From Nodosilinea sp. LEGE 07088 (GTDB lineage Bacteria > Cyanobacteriota > Cyanobacteriia > Phormidesmidales > Phormidesmidaceae), in the NCBI RefSeq assembly GCF_015207395.1, contig NZ_JADEWX010000015.1:1-64000 (forward strand): DNA of 64,000 nucleotides, read 5' to 3'. This document shows, one piece after another, positions 55,130 to 64,000 of the stretch; within the stretch, counting starts at the first letter, position 1; every line of letters begins with the position of its first letter. The notes beneath the pieces were generated by a model. It ran no database searches and was not told the DNA's origin. It was given only the letters and a program-made list of their open reading frames with translations. The position numbers and the translations under genes were made by a program.

Positions 55130-55414
55130 ATGGACATATTGGTACAAACCCTCACTACTTTTCTCTCGATTTACACGATTTTGTTGATCGTGCGCATTCT
55201 TTTGAGCTGGTTTCCCAATGTGGACTGGTTTAGCCCTCCTTTCTCAGTGCTGAGCCAGTTGACCGACCCCTATCTCAACCTGTTCCGCTCGATCATTCCC
55301 CCCCTGGGTGGTATCGACCTGTCACCAATTTTGGCCTTTTTGCTGCTGTCCTTTGTGCGCCAGGGTTTAGTGGCGATCGCAGTGGCGACCTCATCTACCT
55401 ACGCCTACTTCTAG
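55130..55414 (+). CDS. YggT/Ycf19-family membrane protein
   Basis: 94 residues from ATG 55130, with GAGG about 7 bases upstream; the longer frame from 54917 overlaps the previous gene. Two membrane regions (TILLIVRILLSWFPNVDWFS, LSPILAFLLLSFVRQGLV) flank LTDPYLNLFRSIIPPLGGID, the YggT signature. Relatives in chloroplasts (Ycf19, CCB3) act in cytochrome b6f heme attachment or thylakoid and nucleoid organisation. The role here is not fixed. Confidence 0.9.
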   Translation: MDILVQTLTTFLSIYTILLIVRILLSWFPNVDWFSPPFSVLSQLTDPYLNLFRSIIPPLGGIDLSPILAFLLLSFVRQGLVAIAVATSSTYAYF

Positions 55415-55614
55415 ACCGCTACTCGCCCCTGGCACTAGCTTCCCTTAACCTGTCGATGCTGCTCTCTGGCCTTTAGAGATCGCTCATCATCGGCAGGTTA
55501 AGTCGTTTAAGTAGCCGGGGGCAGGGGTTGGCTGTTGGGGGAGATTGCGTCACGGTAGGGGGCCAGCATCCCCGGCTTGACTAATTTTTGAGCGGTTGAG
55601 GCACCCAGGTTTCC

Positions 55615-55620
55615 TATAAT
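55615..55620 (+). promoter_or_regulatory. Putative -10 box of lysS
   Basis: TATAAT lies 37 bases before ATG 55658. It overlaps the alternative ATG at 55619, which argues against that start. No convincing -35 box at 17 bases was seen. Confidence 0.4.
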
Positions 55621-55657
55621 GAGGGCTTATGATCTATTGCCCTTCATCTGCCCCGCT

Positions 55658-57199
55658 ATGCCGTCTGACTCTAACCGCCCCGGCCAAAGCGCCTCCAGCC
55701 TCGACGAAATTCGCGCCGCCCGCCTGCAAAAGGTTGACGAGATCAAGCAACTCGGCCAAAACCCCTTTGCCTATCGCTGGACGGTGACGGCCAGTACCGC
55801 CGATCTTCAAACTCAATATGCGGACCTCGAAGCCGGGGAAGAGGTCGAGGTCGAGGTCTCCCTGGCCGGACGGATTATGGCCCGTCGGGTGATGGGCAAA
55901 CTGGCTTTCTTTATCCTGCAGGACGAGACCGGCACGATTCAGCTGTACCTGGACAAAAAAGATATTCAGGCGTCCATGGCCCAGACGGATGAGCAGGCCT
56001 TCAACCATCTGAAGCAGCTGACTGATGTGGGGGATATTTTAGGGGTGCGGGGGACTCTCAAGCGTACCGACAAAGGGGAACTCTCCGTCAGGGTGCAGGA
56101 GTACGCCGTGCTGACCAAGGCGCTGTTGCCCCTGCCCGACAAGTGGCATGGCCTGACCGATGTGGCCAAGCGCTACCGCCAGCGCTACGTCGATTTGATT
56201 GTCAACCCTGCGGTGCGGGAGACGTTTCGTAAGCGGGCTTTGATCACCTCGGGTATCCGTCGTTATTTAGAGGATCGGGGATTTCTGGAGATCGAAACGC
56301 CGGTCTTACAAACTGAAGCGGGAGGCGCTGAAGCCCGTCCGTTCACCACTTATCACAACACCCTGGAGATGGATCTCTACCTGCGCATTGCCACTGAGCT
56401 GCACCTGAAGCGGCTGGTGGTGGGTGGCTTTGAGAAGGTGTTTGAGATTGGCCGCATCTTTCGCAACGAGGGGGTCTCGACCCGGCATAACCCCGAGTTC
56501 ACCAGCGTAGAATTTTACCAGGCCTACGCCGACTACCACGACTTTATGGATCTGACCGAAGACCTGGTGGCCACCCTGGCGAAGGATATTCTCGGTACCC
56601 TCAAAATTACCTACCAGGGGGTCGATATCGACCTGACCCCGCCCTGGCGGCGCGTCACCATGCACGACCTGGTGCAGGAGCATACGGGGCTAGATTTTCA
56701 TCAGTTTGCCGACCTCGAAGCAGCCAAGGCCGCCGTCAAAGACTTAAACCTGCCCGGCATCCACAACTGCGACTCGGTGGGCAAGCTGCTGAACGAGGTC
56801 TTTGAGGAAAAGATTGAAACCACGCTGGTTCAGCCGACATTTCTGATCGACCACCCGGTGGAGATCTCGCCCCTGTCTAAGCCCCACCGCAGCCAGCCGG
56901 GGGTAGTGGAGCGCTTTGAGCTATTTGTGGTGGGGCGCGAAACCGCCAACGGCTTCTCGGAGTTGACTGACCCGATCGATCAGCGACAGCGGTTTGAGCT
57001 CCAGGCCGCCCGCAAGGCCGCAGGCGATCTGGAAGCGACCGGGGTTGACGAAGATTTTCTCACCGCCCTGGAGTACGGCATGCCCCCGACCTGTGGTGAA
57101 GGGATTGGCATCGATCGCCTGGTGATGCTGCTGACCGACAGCCCCAGCATTCGCGATGTGATTGCTTTTCCCCTTCTGAAGCCGGAGCGGGAGGAGTAG
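55658..57199 (+). CDS. lysS: Lysyl-tRNA synthetase, class II
   Basis: 513 residues from ATG 55658. An N-terminal OB fold binds the anticodon ([32 protein letters not shown]). The class II core has motif 1 near [17 protein letters not shown], motif 2 [20 protein letters not shown] (with Arg and Glu for ATP) and motif 3 [20 protein letters not shown]. Charges tRNA-Lys in the cytoplasm. A hairpin terminator follows about 80 bases after the stop. No CAAD extension is fused to it. Confidence 0.96.
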   Translation: MPSDSNRPGQSASSLDEIRAARLQKVDEIKQLGQNPFAYRWTVTASTADLQTQYADLEAGEEVEVEVSLAGRIMARRVMGKLAFFILQDETGTIQLYLDKKDIQASMAQTDEQAFNHLKQLTDVGDILGVRGTLKRTDKGELSVRVQEYAVLTKALLPLPDKWHGLTDVAKRYRQRYVDLIVNPAVRETFRKRALITSGIRRYLEDRGFLEIETPVLQTEAGGAEARPFTTYHNTLEMDLYLRIATELHLKRLVVGGFEKVFEIGRIFRNEGVSTRHNPEFTSVEFYQAYADYHDFMDLTEDLVATLAKDILGTLKITYQGVDIDLTPPWRRVTMHDLVQEHTGLDFHQFADLEAAKAAVKDLNLPGIHNCDSVGKLLNEVFEEKIETTLVQPTFLIDHPVEISPLSKPHRSQPGVVERFELFVVGRETANGFSELTDPIDQRQRFELQAARKAAGDLEATGVDEDFLTALEYGMPPTCGEGIGIDRLVMLLTDSPSIRDVIAFPLLKPEREE

Positions 57200-57277
57200 G
57201 GGATGATGGAGGTGGGGAGATGGGGAGACGAGACAGAAACTCTCCAGTTCCCCAGCCGAGATTTCTGCGGCGCTAAC

Positions 57278-57311
57278 GAAAAGCTCCCGGCCCGAGGACC
57301 AGGAGCTTTTC
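57278..57311 (+). terminator. Hairpin terminator after lysS
   Basis: GAAAAGCTCC and GGAGCTTTTC form a perfect 10-bp stem with a 14-base loop. The run of T lies in the 3' arm. It could also work on the other strand for the leftward gene at 57513. Confidence 0.65.
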
Positions 57312-57512
57312 AATATAAGTCGTTCAGCTAGAAAGTGGGGTTCTGTATAGGAAGTGAACAGGGCTTGCCCGGTTTTGACTCACCCACGCATAAGATTCCC
57401 ACGTGGGGGCCCAAAATCCGAATGGAATCAAAATTAAATCTAGAACTTTATGGATTTTTCATAACGATCGCGAATTTACCTGCAAATGGGCACCAATGGA
57501 GCAAGTTGGCGT

Positions 57513-58220
57513 CTAAGCCTGGATTGGGTTGACCCGGGCTCGGTGCAGCAGGCGATCGCCCTGGCGGTAGCCCACGTGGCTCACCCGCACGGGCTGTCCC
57601 AAGGCTGGTGCGCTGCCTTTGGGTTGGTGGATGTGGGGGTCGAAGGGCACGGTGGCTCCCACCGTTTCGATGGGTGTTACGCCCCAGCTCTGCACTAGGA
57701 CGGTGACGGGTCGCACCAAGGGAACGAGTTTGGCCGCTGGCAGGTCAGGGTTGTGCTGGGCAGCGTGGGCAGCGGTGGGCCACTGCACCAGCCAGGTCTC
57801 GAGCTGGGCCAGGGCCTCCTGCTGGATCTGCTGGCGCAGGGTGTTGGCCTGGCTGGTCAGCTGGCTTTGCAGGCGATCGCATTCCTGCCGTAGCGTCTGC
57901 ACCTGTGCGGCCAGTTGGGCTACCTCAGGCGATTCGCTGGCGGTGCTCTGGGGAGAGGACTGGGGAGAGGACTGGGGGGATGAATCAGCGGCCCCAAAGT
58001 CGGCCACGATATCGGCCATTGGCATGGCTAAGGTGTGGCTGAGCTGCTGGAGGGCCGCTACCCGCAGTCGATCTACCCGGCCGCGCCGGAGGTGGTCAAT
58101 CGCCGAGCGGGGCACACCGCTGGCCTGGCTGAGGGCGCGGTAGCTGGCGATGCCGACCTGGGCCAGGCGCGATCGCAGCAAGTCGCTGTGGTCTACCGAG
58201 GCAAACTGTGTTGTGGCCAT
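57513..58220 (-). CDS. HTH regulator fused to a GrpE-like domain
   Basis: 235 residues. The N-terminal 60 residues are a Cro/XRE-like helix-turn-helix (IASYRALSQASGVPRSAIDH, LRRGRVDRLRVAALQQLS). A short SSPQ repeat (12-base DNA units) leads to a long coiled coil (EVAQLAAQVQTLRQECDRLQ and onward). The C-terminus has VETVGATVPFDPHIHQ-like sequence and SHVGYRQGDRLLHRARV, matching the beta domain of GrpE, the DnaK nucleotide exchange factor. The fusion is seen in cyanobacteria but its target is unknown. ATG 58220 or GTG 58226 may be used. The next gene is 25 bases upstream. Confidence 0.72.
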   Translation of the reverse strand: MATTQFASVDHSDLLRSRLAQVGIASYRALSQASGVPRSAIDHLRRGRVDRLRVAALQQLSHTLAMPMADIVADFGAADSSPQSSPQSSPQSTASESPEVAQLAAQVQTLRQECDRLQSQLTSQANTLRQQIQQEALAQLETWLVQWPTAAHAAQHNPDLPAAKLVPLVRPVTVLVQSWGVTPIETVGATVPFDPHIHQPKGSAPALGQPVRVSHVGYRQGDRLLHRARVNPIQA

Positions 58221-58245
58221 ACTCACCGCCCAGAATGGATGCTCC

Positions 58246-59742
58246 CTAAAACGCCAGGTCGAGCTCCTCAGGAGAGCGATTTTGGAGGTCTGTGAGGTTG
58301 TCGTTAGAGGTGGATTCTGGTGAATTCATGCGATCGCCGAGGGGGTCGCTACGGGCCGGGGCACTAGGCTGGGCCGCTGGGCCGCTGGGCCGCTGGGCGC
58401 TGCCATCACCGGTTGGGGCCGCTGCACCCTGGTTGATAATCACCGGCTGGTTGGGTCGCGGGTTAAAGGTCTCAAAGGTCACCGCCCTCACCAGGGGCGG
58501 GTTTTGGCCATCGGTTACCCGTAGGGTGACGGTGGTGGTGCCCGCCGGGCTGAGGGGCATCGATAGGTTGCCCTGCAAGCTTACGCTACCGGGGGAGGGC
58601 AGCAGCTCGACCCTGGCCGTTGACCCACCCTCTACGCGCCAGGCCACCTGAAACCCCGGAATCGGCTGCCCTGGCTCTACGGGCACCAGGTATTTGGGCT
58701 GGGCCTCGCGACCGTTGATGGTAAAAGCGGCAATGCGCACCGGGCGGGGCTCGATGTTGACCACCTCACTTTGCTTGGCGGCGGGCAGTTCGCCATCGCC
58801 CAGGTTGGCGGGCACGGCGGTGAGCTCAAACTGATACTGGCCTACATCCAGCATGCCGCTGGGCACCCCCTGGCAAATCAGCTGCTCTTGCAGTTGGCAG
58901 AAGGGCTTGAGTTCTTCGGGCAGCGTGGTCGGCGCCGAGCCATCGGCGGGGCTGAGGGTAAAGCGGCGTCCCCCCAGGGTGGTGCCATCGGGGCGCTTCA
59001 CCACCAGCAGCAGGGCTTGCAGGCTTTCGGGATGGCTGACAATCCAGCTGACGCGAATACCAGCTTCGGTGACGGGCGGGGCCATGGCGGGGCCATTGGC
59101 CGATACCTGGGTGCCCGCTTCAGAATAGATCACCTGGTCGGGAGCGAGCTCAACTACCCTGGGCTGGGCTGGCCCGGCCAGGGTCACCAGACTGCTGGTG
59201 GCCTCTACCGGGGCCAGGTTGAGGGCCATAGCGGGCAGCAGGGTGAGTTCAAAGCGATAGGTACCGGGTTGGCGCAGTTCTAGGGGCACCTCGCGGCAGG
59301 TGAGCCGTCGCCCGGTTTGATCACAGTAGGGCAGCAGGTTGACGGGCAGCCCCTCAGAGAGGTCATAGGTCTCAGGGCCGTAGACCAGCGTGCCATCGGG
59401 GGCATAACCGCGCAACAGCATGGTCTCTACCTGCTGGGGATGGCTGACCTGCCAGCTGAGGCGAGGGGTTTCGCCCTGGGTCAGCTGGTACTGGCTCTGA
59501 GACGGCGAAAGGTCGAGAATGTGGGGACTGGGCGAGGTGCGCAGCAGCCACCACAGCACCCCACCGAGGCCACCGAGGGCGGCAATGCCCGCTGCGATCG
59601 CCGCCCGTTTTTGCCACCGAGGTCGGTGCAGGGGAGTGGGAGAAGGGGCCAGGGTAATGGCCGCTGTGGTGGCAGCGGGTTCTACTGGTTGATTCCCCTG
59701 GAGTTCAGGCTCATGCCACTGTTCGATCTGAGGCCCTGCCAT
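58246..59742 (-). CDS. Single-span membrane protein with repeated beta-sandwich domains
   Basis: 498 residues. Residues 1-45 are cytoplasmic and Pro/Thr-rich. A membrane span (AAIAAGIAALGGLGGVLWWL) is followed by two similar domains with the pattern VSWIVSHPESLQALLLVVKR / LSWQVSHPQQVETMLLRGYA, each with a Cys pair (YCDQTGRRLTCREVP; FCQLQEQLICQGVP). A third, Ig-like domain (FQVAWRVEGGSTARVELLPS) and a disordered Pro/Ser tail complete it. The domains are probably extracytoplasmic. Function is unknown. It lies just upstream of the HTH-GrpE gene in the same direction. Confidence 0.75.
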   Translation of the reverse strand: MAGPQIEQWHEPELQGNQPVEPAATTAAITLAPSPTPLHRPRWQKRAAIAAGIAALGGLGGVLWWLLRTSPSPHILDLSPSQSQYQLTQGETPRLSWQVSHPQQVETMLLRGYAPDGTLVYGPETYDLSEGLPVNLLPYCDQTGRRLTCREVPLELRQPGTYRFELTLLPAMALNLAPVEATSSLVTLAGPAQPRVVELAPDQVIYSEAGTQVSANGPAMAPPVTEAGIRVSWIVSHPESLQALLLVVKRPDGTTLGGRRFTLSPADGSAPTTLPEELKPFCQLQEQLICQGVPSGMLDVGQYQFELTAVPANLGDGELPAAKQSEVVNIEPRPVRIAAFTINGREAQPKYLVPVEPGQPIPGFQVAWRVEGGSTARVELLPSPGSVSLQGNLSMPLSPAGTTTVTLRVTDGQNPPLVRAVTFETFNPRPNQPVIINQGAAAPTGDGSAQRPSGPAAQPSAPARSDPLGDRMNSPESTSNDNLTDLQNRSPEELDLAF

Positions 59743-59923
59743 AGCGTTTCTCTGTTCTCTATCCTCACGGTCTACGGCGATGCAACCCCACGGTCGCTGC
59801 CAATTGGTTCATCATAAAGGGTGATGATTCCAATTGCCCCGTGGCATTGTACTCTTCAACCTGCCAGCGACGGAAGGGTACCCGATGAGAGCCCCATCGC
59901 CATTTTTTAGCCAGTGCAATCCC

Positions 59924-60232
59924 ATGACCTACTCCTCCCCACTGCCGCCCGAACGGGAGTCTACCCCTGGCGATCTGCCCCCAGACCCGACGGTGCAATG
60001 GGCTGATGCCACCGCTGAAGCGCCGACTTTCCCGGAGGGTGCCTGGTCTGACCACAGGGCTGAGGTGGTTGATGTGCTCAAACCAGGGATGCGCTATCAG
60101 GTCAAGTATGAGGGTACCTACTGGAGGGGCCAGCCAGCTAACGCCGAGACCAACTTTAGCCTGGGAGAAATCGTGGCCGTGCTGGGCCGCGAGGGTAACG
60201 AGCTGATCATTACTTCGCTGCCGTCGGCCTGA
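59924..60232 (+). CDS. NfeD-like C-terminal domain protein
   Basis: About 102 residues from ATG 59924; an in-frame ATG at 59885 is the alternative. A Pro/Glu-rich start leads to a small beta-barrel (VVDVLKPGMRYQVKYEGTYW, then LGEIVAVLGREGNELII), which resembles the OB-like domain at the end of NfeD proteins. It has no membrane span, so it is a soluble stand-alone version. Function is unknown. Confidence 0.65.
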   Translation: MTYSSPLPPERESTPGDLPPDPTVQWADATAEAPTFPEGAWSDHRAEVVDVLKPGMRYQVKYEGTYWRGQPANAETNFSLGEIVAVLGREGNELIITSLPSA

Positions 60233-60285
60233 TGCGTCGTCTAAATGCGCAGTCTGATGGTATGCGATCGCGGTTGAGCGAGCGG

Positions 60286-60807
60286 TTAATCGGCAGGCTT
60301 GGCCAGCCCCATGCGAATCTCAGAGCAAAATGAAGCGATTTGCACCGTATCGTCTACTTTGACCACACTGGTGCGCATGCGCAGGTTGGGGTTAACAAAC
60401 CACAGGCGCTCTTCTACCTGGCCTGCTGCGGTGGGGGTGACAATGGTCAGCACCTCATTCTCAACCTGGTAGTGGCCTTGAACGGCGGGGGCGGAGGCGG
60501 CAGCTTGCACTAGCACCCCCGCCCCCGATGCATCTGGAGTCATAACCACCATCAGGGCGGTGCTCTGAATTTTTTGGCTGTCGCCCTCGAGCTGACTGTC
60601 TTGGTGCACGCGCAGACCACAGGCAATTTGGCTGGAGTCGTGGCCCAGGGGCGCGCAGGCTTGCGCCAGATCGCCATCGGCGGCTGGTAAAAAATCAATC
60701 AGCAAATTTGACTGCCCCGCCTGTGAACTCTGCCCCGCCAGGTTGTGGGTGGTGCGCTGGGAAAACCACTTGCCGGCTAGGGATTCAAAGAAGTTCACAA
60801 TATCCAT
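60286..60807 (-). CDS. Phycobiliprotein lyase, CpcS/CpeS family
   Basis: 173 residues from ATG 60807, chosen because MDIVNFFESLAGKWFSQRTT is the usual CpcS/CpeS opening; the longer start at 60834 adds 9 residues. The rest is a lipocalin-like barrel (LTIVTPTAAGQVEERLWFVN, LRMRTSVVKVDD) ending in SFCSEIRMG, a family hallmark. These lyases attach phycocyanobilin or related bilins to a Cys of phycobiliproteins. Which subunit it serves cannot be told, and no phycobilisome genes are adjacent. Confidence 0.88.
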   Translation of the reverse strand: MDIVNFFESLAGKWFSQRTTHNLAGQSSQAGQSNLLIDFLPAADGDLAQACAPLGHDSSQIACGLRVHQDSQLEGDSQKIQSTALMVVMTPDASGAGVLVQAAASAPAVQGHYQVENEVLTIVTPTAAGQVEERLWFVNPNLRMRTSVVKVDDTVQIASFCSEIRMGLAKPAD

Positions 60808-61223
60808 GGGAATAAGCTGCGGGTTGCCAAACAATCACAGTCTTTAATTCTACGGCGAAGCGCGACCTTTCTGGGCGGTGCGATCGCGACCTGGCCGCAT
60901 AGCTGTAGGTTTGGGTATGGGCCTCACTAACTCGCTGCGATGGCCTGACTCATAAGCTTTTCCTTTCCTTGCCATCAGAAATAGTTACGGTAGCGAGAAT
61001 GTCCTCGGAATGCTTAAATCATAGATATGAAGCTAGTGGTAAATGACTATTCATAGATTCAATTCAATAAATAATCTTTTACCTCCGGCAAGGGTCTGAG
61101 AAAACAGAAGCGGCGATTTGAGGCGATTGAGGCCAAAAATTATAGTGGCCGTTGTTTTAGGCCGCGTTTTTCCAGGCTTCTGCCTACCACTATCCAATCA
61201 GGCATTCGTCTTTTAAAAATACT
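60808..61223. other. Long AT-rich leader between cpcS/cpeS and ndhD
   Basis: About 415 bases. The right half is AT-rich (TTCAATTCAATAAATAATC, AAAATTATAG) and may hold the ndhD promoter. GGCCGTTGTTTTAGGCCGCG at 61147-61166 has short dyads. No coding frame or RNA family is recognised. Confidence 0.35.
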
Positions 61224-62972
61224 ATGGCAATCGCTCAAGTCCCCTGGCTCACTATCCTTGTCCTGTTGCCCCTGGTGGCAGCCCTTTTGATTCCGTTGTT
61301 GCCCAGCAAACATGAAAACCTGTTTCGCTGGTATGCCGTCGGCGTTGGGGGGCTTGACCTGGTGCTGATGGGCTACACCTTCTGGATGCACTACGATGCC
61401 AGCCGCGCCGATTTTCAAATTGTTGAGTCCTTTCCCTGGATCCCTTCCCTGGGGCTAAACTGGACGGTTTCCGTGGATGGCCTGTCGGCCCCGCTGGTGC
61501 TACTGGCAGGTCTGGTCACCACCCTTTCTATGCTCTCGGCCTGGCAGGTCACCCACCGTCCGCGACTGTTCTATGGCCTCATGCTGGTGCTCTATGCGGC
61601 GCAGGTCGGCGTCTTTGTCGCCCAGGATCTGCTGCTGTTCTTCATCATGTGGGAGATTGAGCTGATTCCGGTCTATTTACTGGTCTGCATCTGGGGCGGG
61701 CAAAACCGCAGCTATGCGGCGATGAAGTTTTTGATTTATACCGCTGCCGCCTCTATCTTCATCTTGATGGCGGCGCTGGCGATGGCCTTCTATGGCGATT
61801 GGGTGACCTTTGATATTGCCCAGCTCCAGCTCAAATCGTTTCCCCTCGGTCTCGAACTCCTCCTCTACGCCGGGCTGCTAGTGGCCTTTGGCGTCAAGCT
61901 GGCGGTGTTCCCCTTCCACACCTGGCTGCCCGATGCCCACGGTGAAGCCTCGTCGCCGGTGTCGATGATTTTGGCGGGGGTGCTGCTGAAAATGGGCGGT
62001 TACGGATTAATTCGCCTCAATCTCGGCCTCTTGCCCCACGCCCATGTTTACTTCGCGCCAATTTTGGCGGTGTTGGGCGTGATCAACATCGTCTACGGGG
62101 CGCTAAATTCCTTTGCCCAAACGAATATGAAGCGCCGCCTGGCCTACTCATCGGTGTCTCACATGGGCTTTGTGCTGCTGGGCATTGCCTCCTTTAGCGA
62201 TCTGGGCATCAGCGGGGCGCTGCTGCAAATGCTCTCCCACGGGCTGATTGCTGCGGTGCTGTTTTATCTGGCCGGGGTCACCTACGATCGCACCCACACC
62301 ATGATGATGAACCAGATGGGCAACATTGGGCAGGCGTTGCCGCGGGTGTTCACGCTGTTCACCATGGCGGTGATGGCCTCCCTGGCCTTACCGGGGATGA
62401 GCGGCTTTGCCAGCGAGGTGGCTGTATTTGTCGGCTTTGCCAACAGCGGTGCCTACAGCGAGACCTTCCGCATGGTCACGATTGGCCTATCGGCCCTGGG
62501 CCTGATTCTGACCCCGGTCTACCTGCTCTCGATGCTCAAGCAGGTGTTCTATGGCTCGGCGGTGCCCCCGGCCTGCGATGTGCTGCCCTTTTGCGATATG
62601 AATGACCTGGATCTGAGAGACCAGGGGGATGAGGAACCGTCGTGTTTTGGCAACAACTGCGAGTTGCCCGGTGAGGCCAAGTTTGTGGATGCTACGCCCC
62701 GGGAGGTGATGATTGCGGCCTGTTTTATCTCGCTGATTTTTGCCCTGGGGTTCTATCCCAAGCTGGCGACCCAAATGTACGACGTCAAAACCGTCGCGGT
62801 CAGTGCCTCGGTACGGGGGGTCTATCAAGATATGACCCTGGCCAATGCTGAGATTTATGCGGGGAAATTTTACGCCCAGAACGTGCAGCAGCCAGTCGTT
62901 GCAGCAGCCGAGACGGTTCCAGTTTTAGGGCTGGCTGCACTCCAACCTGCGCCCGTCGAAGAGGGGGCTTGA
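61224..62972 (+). CDS. ndhD: NAD(P)H-quinone oxidoreductase subunit 4 (NdhD)
   Basis: 582 residues, about 14 membrane helices, proton-pumping antiporter-like subunit of thylakoid NDH-1. Core motifs: [20 protein letters not shown] (key Glu), [20 protein letters not shown] (key Lys/His region) and [21 protein letters not shown] loop near residues 448-490 contains four Cys ([24 protein letters not shown]); similar inserts occur in some cyanobacterial NdhD proteins. Paralogue type (respiratory or CO2-uptake NDH-1) is not decided here. No ndhF is next to it. Confidence 0.96.
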   Translation: MAIAQVPWLTILVLLPLVAALLIPLLPSKHENLFRWYAVGVGGLDLVLMGYTFWMHYDASRADFQIVESFPWIPSLGLNWTVSVDGLSAPLVLLAGLVTTLSMLSAWQVTHRPRLFYGLMLVLYAAQVGVFVAQDLLLFFIMWEIELIPVYLLVCIWGGQNRSYAAMKFLIYTAAASIFILMAALAMAFYGDWVTFDIAQLQLKSFPLGLELLLYAGLLVAFGVKLAVFPFHTWLPDAHGEASSPVSMILAGVLLKMGGYGLIRLNLGLLPHAHVYFAPILAVLGVINIVYGALNSFAQTNMKRRLAYSSVSHMGFVLLGIASFSDLGISGALLQMLSHGLIAAVLFYLAGVTYDRTHTMMMNQMGNIGQALPRVFTLFTMAVMASLALPGMSGFASEVAVFVGFANSGAYSETFRMVTIGLSALGLILTPVYLLSMLKQVFYGSAVPPACDVLPFCDMNDLDLRDQGDEEPSCFGNNCELPGEAKFVDATPREVMIAACFISLIFALGFYPKLATQMYDVKTVAVSASVRGVYQDMTLANAEIYAGKFYAQNVQQPVVAAAETVPVLGLAALQPAPVEEGA

Positions 62973-62980
62973 GGTCCTGG

Positions 62981-63142
62981 GTGGCTGTTAAACGCTATCT
63001 ATGGTGCTGGGTAGTGCGCTTTGGCGCTAACTACGCAGGTCTGGCCGTGCTAACCGCCATTGCCGGATACATCGTTGTTGCCCTGCTGCTGCTCAAGCTA
63101 ATGGTCACTGGTGGTGAGGCCCACGTCTCCCGGTGCCCATGA
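62981..63142 (+). CDS. Possible small membrane protein downstream of ndhD
   Basis: 53 codons from GTG 62981 to TGA 63140. It starts 8 bases after the ndhD stop. The sequence has one clear membrane helix (LAVLTAIAGYIVVALLLLKL) after a short basic start (VKRYLWCWVVRFGANYAG). No strong ribosome-binding site, but translational coupling with ndhD is possible. Frame and composition look protein-like; I do not recognise it as a known Ndh small subunit. Confidence 0.45.
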   Translation: MAVKRYLWCWVVRFGANYAGLAVLTAIAGYIVVALLLLKLMVTGGEAHVSRCP

Positions 63143-63358
63143 AGGATAGGAAAACTCGCTTTACAACGCGTCACATTATGTACAAATGTTGCGAGGCAAA
63201 AAGTGCTGAACCCCTTTTCCCGTAAGAAGTAGAGAGCATCACAGAGTGATAAGCTAAGAGTTGCGCTTTAGTTCGCTTTTGGGCGGGTGCTTTTGTAACG
63301 CTGCTCTCGATTCGCTGTTTTCGATTAAAGTGCTGTTCTGTAAATTGGTGACGTCTCA

Positions 63359-64000
63359 ATGACCGCAGTGAACCAGGTACCTTTGTTGCTCCGCGCCACC
63401 CGTCACGAAGTGCTAGAGCGCCCTCCGGTGTGGATGATGCGTCAGGCCGGACGCTATATGAAGGTGTACCGTGACCTGCGTGATAAGTATCCGTCGTTTC
63501 GCGATCGCTCCGAAAACGCCGACCTGGCCATTGAGATCTCGCTCCAGCCCTGGCGCGCCTTTCGCCCCGATGGGGTGATCATGTTCTCCGATATTTTGAC
63601 GCCGCTGCCGGGCATGGGCATTCCCTTCGACATTGTCGAGAGCAAGGGGCCGATCATCGACCCGCCGATTCGCACCCAGGCCCAGGTTGACGCCGTGCAC
63701 GACCTCGACCCCGAGACAGCGCTGCCCTACATTCGCACCATTCTGCAAACCCTGCGCCGTGAAGTGGGCAACGACGCGGCGGTGCTGGGCTTTGTGGGCT
63801 CGCCCTGGACCCTGGCGGCCTATGCCGTAGAGGGCAAAACCTCGAAGAGCTATACCAACATCAAGGGCATGGCCTTTAGCGAACCGGCGATGCTGCACAC
63901 CCTGCTGGGCAAGTTGGCCGACAATATCGCCGCCTACGTGCGCTACCAGATCGACTGCGGGGCCCAGGTGGTGCAGCTATTTGACTCCTGGGCTGGGCAG
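63359..64000 (+). CDS. hemE: Uroporphyrinogen decarboxylase, C-terminus cut by the window edge
   Basis: The first 214 codons of HemE, which removes four carboxyl groups from uroporphyrinogen III on the way to heme and chlorophyll. [20 protein letters not shown] (active-site Arg), the conserved [20 protein letters not shown] (catalytic Asp) and [17 protein letters not shown] are present. The ATG follows a 200-base leader. About 140 residues should lie beyond base 64000. Confidence 0.96.
   Translation, partial: MTAVNQVPLLLRATRHEVLERPPVWMMRQAGRYMKVYRDLRDKYPSFRDRSENADLAIEISLQPWRAFRPDGVIMFSDILTPLPGMGIPFDIVESKGPIIDPPIRTQAQVDAVHDLDPETALPYIRTILQTLRREVGNDAAVLGFVGSPWTLAAYAVEGKTSKSYTNIKGMAFSEPAMLHTLLGKLADNIAAYVRYQIDCGAQVVQLFDSWAGQ

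Overview
The window comes from a cyanobacterial chromosome. The evidence is psb28, ndhD, a high-light-inducible protein gene (hli), a CpcS/CpeS-type phycobiliprotein lyase, a Rubisco activase carrying an RbcS-like C-terminal domain, a CAAD/CURT1-type thylakoid protein, a PlmA-type GntR regulator, and very frequent HIP1 octamers (GCGATCGC). High-GC coding DNA, many heptanucleotide repeats and a rich set of secreted repeat proteins suit a filamentous, Leptolyngbya/Nodosilinea-like organism; the genus is inference.

Layout. 0-9 kb: metH (cut by the left edge), uraH, an Uma2 remnant, a secreted helical-repeat protein, rca and an SLH-domain envelope protein. 9-18 kb: a dienelactone hydrolase, plmA followed after 2 bases by a membrane-anchored PD-(D/E)XK-like protein, a flavin monooxygenase, polA and a secreted pentapeptide protein. 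18-31 kb: a serpin lipoprotein, two membrane proteins, hflX, a bestrophin, an FMN reductase, an aspartoacylase-like protein, an ATP-dependent DNA ligase followed by a second PD-(D/E)XK-like protein, and a psb28-moaB-DUF3598 run. 31-42.5 kb is the accessory region. It holds a secreted ankyrin/GUN4-like/beta-propeller fusion, a frameshifted GUN4-like lipoprotein gene, two paralogous lipoproteins, a trypsin-like protease gene interrupted by one in-frame TAG, a secreted TPR-CHAT protein with twelve near-identical 40-residue repeats, and another lipoprotein. 42.5-64 kb is mostly ordinary: a GPH-type transporter, a fasciclin lipoprotein, plsY, ddl, hli, upp, a YggT protein, lysS, an HTH/GrpE-like fusion, cpcS/cpeS, ndhD and hemE (cut by the right edge).

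Two themes run through the window. First, short repeats and palindromes sit both between genes and inside genes, and inside genes they fall almost only in interdomain linkers (metH three times, rca, polA, ligase). Second, the accessory region is an envelope-directed set of protease-like, GUN4-like and small lipoprotein genes, with two of its members recently broken. A 240-bp element with 18-bp terminal inverted repeats and internal hairpins lies upstream of upp. All functions are read from sequence motifs; no database search was run.
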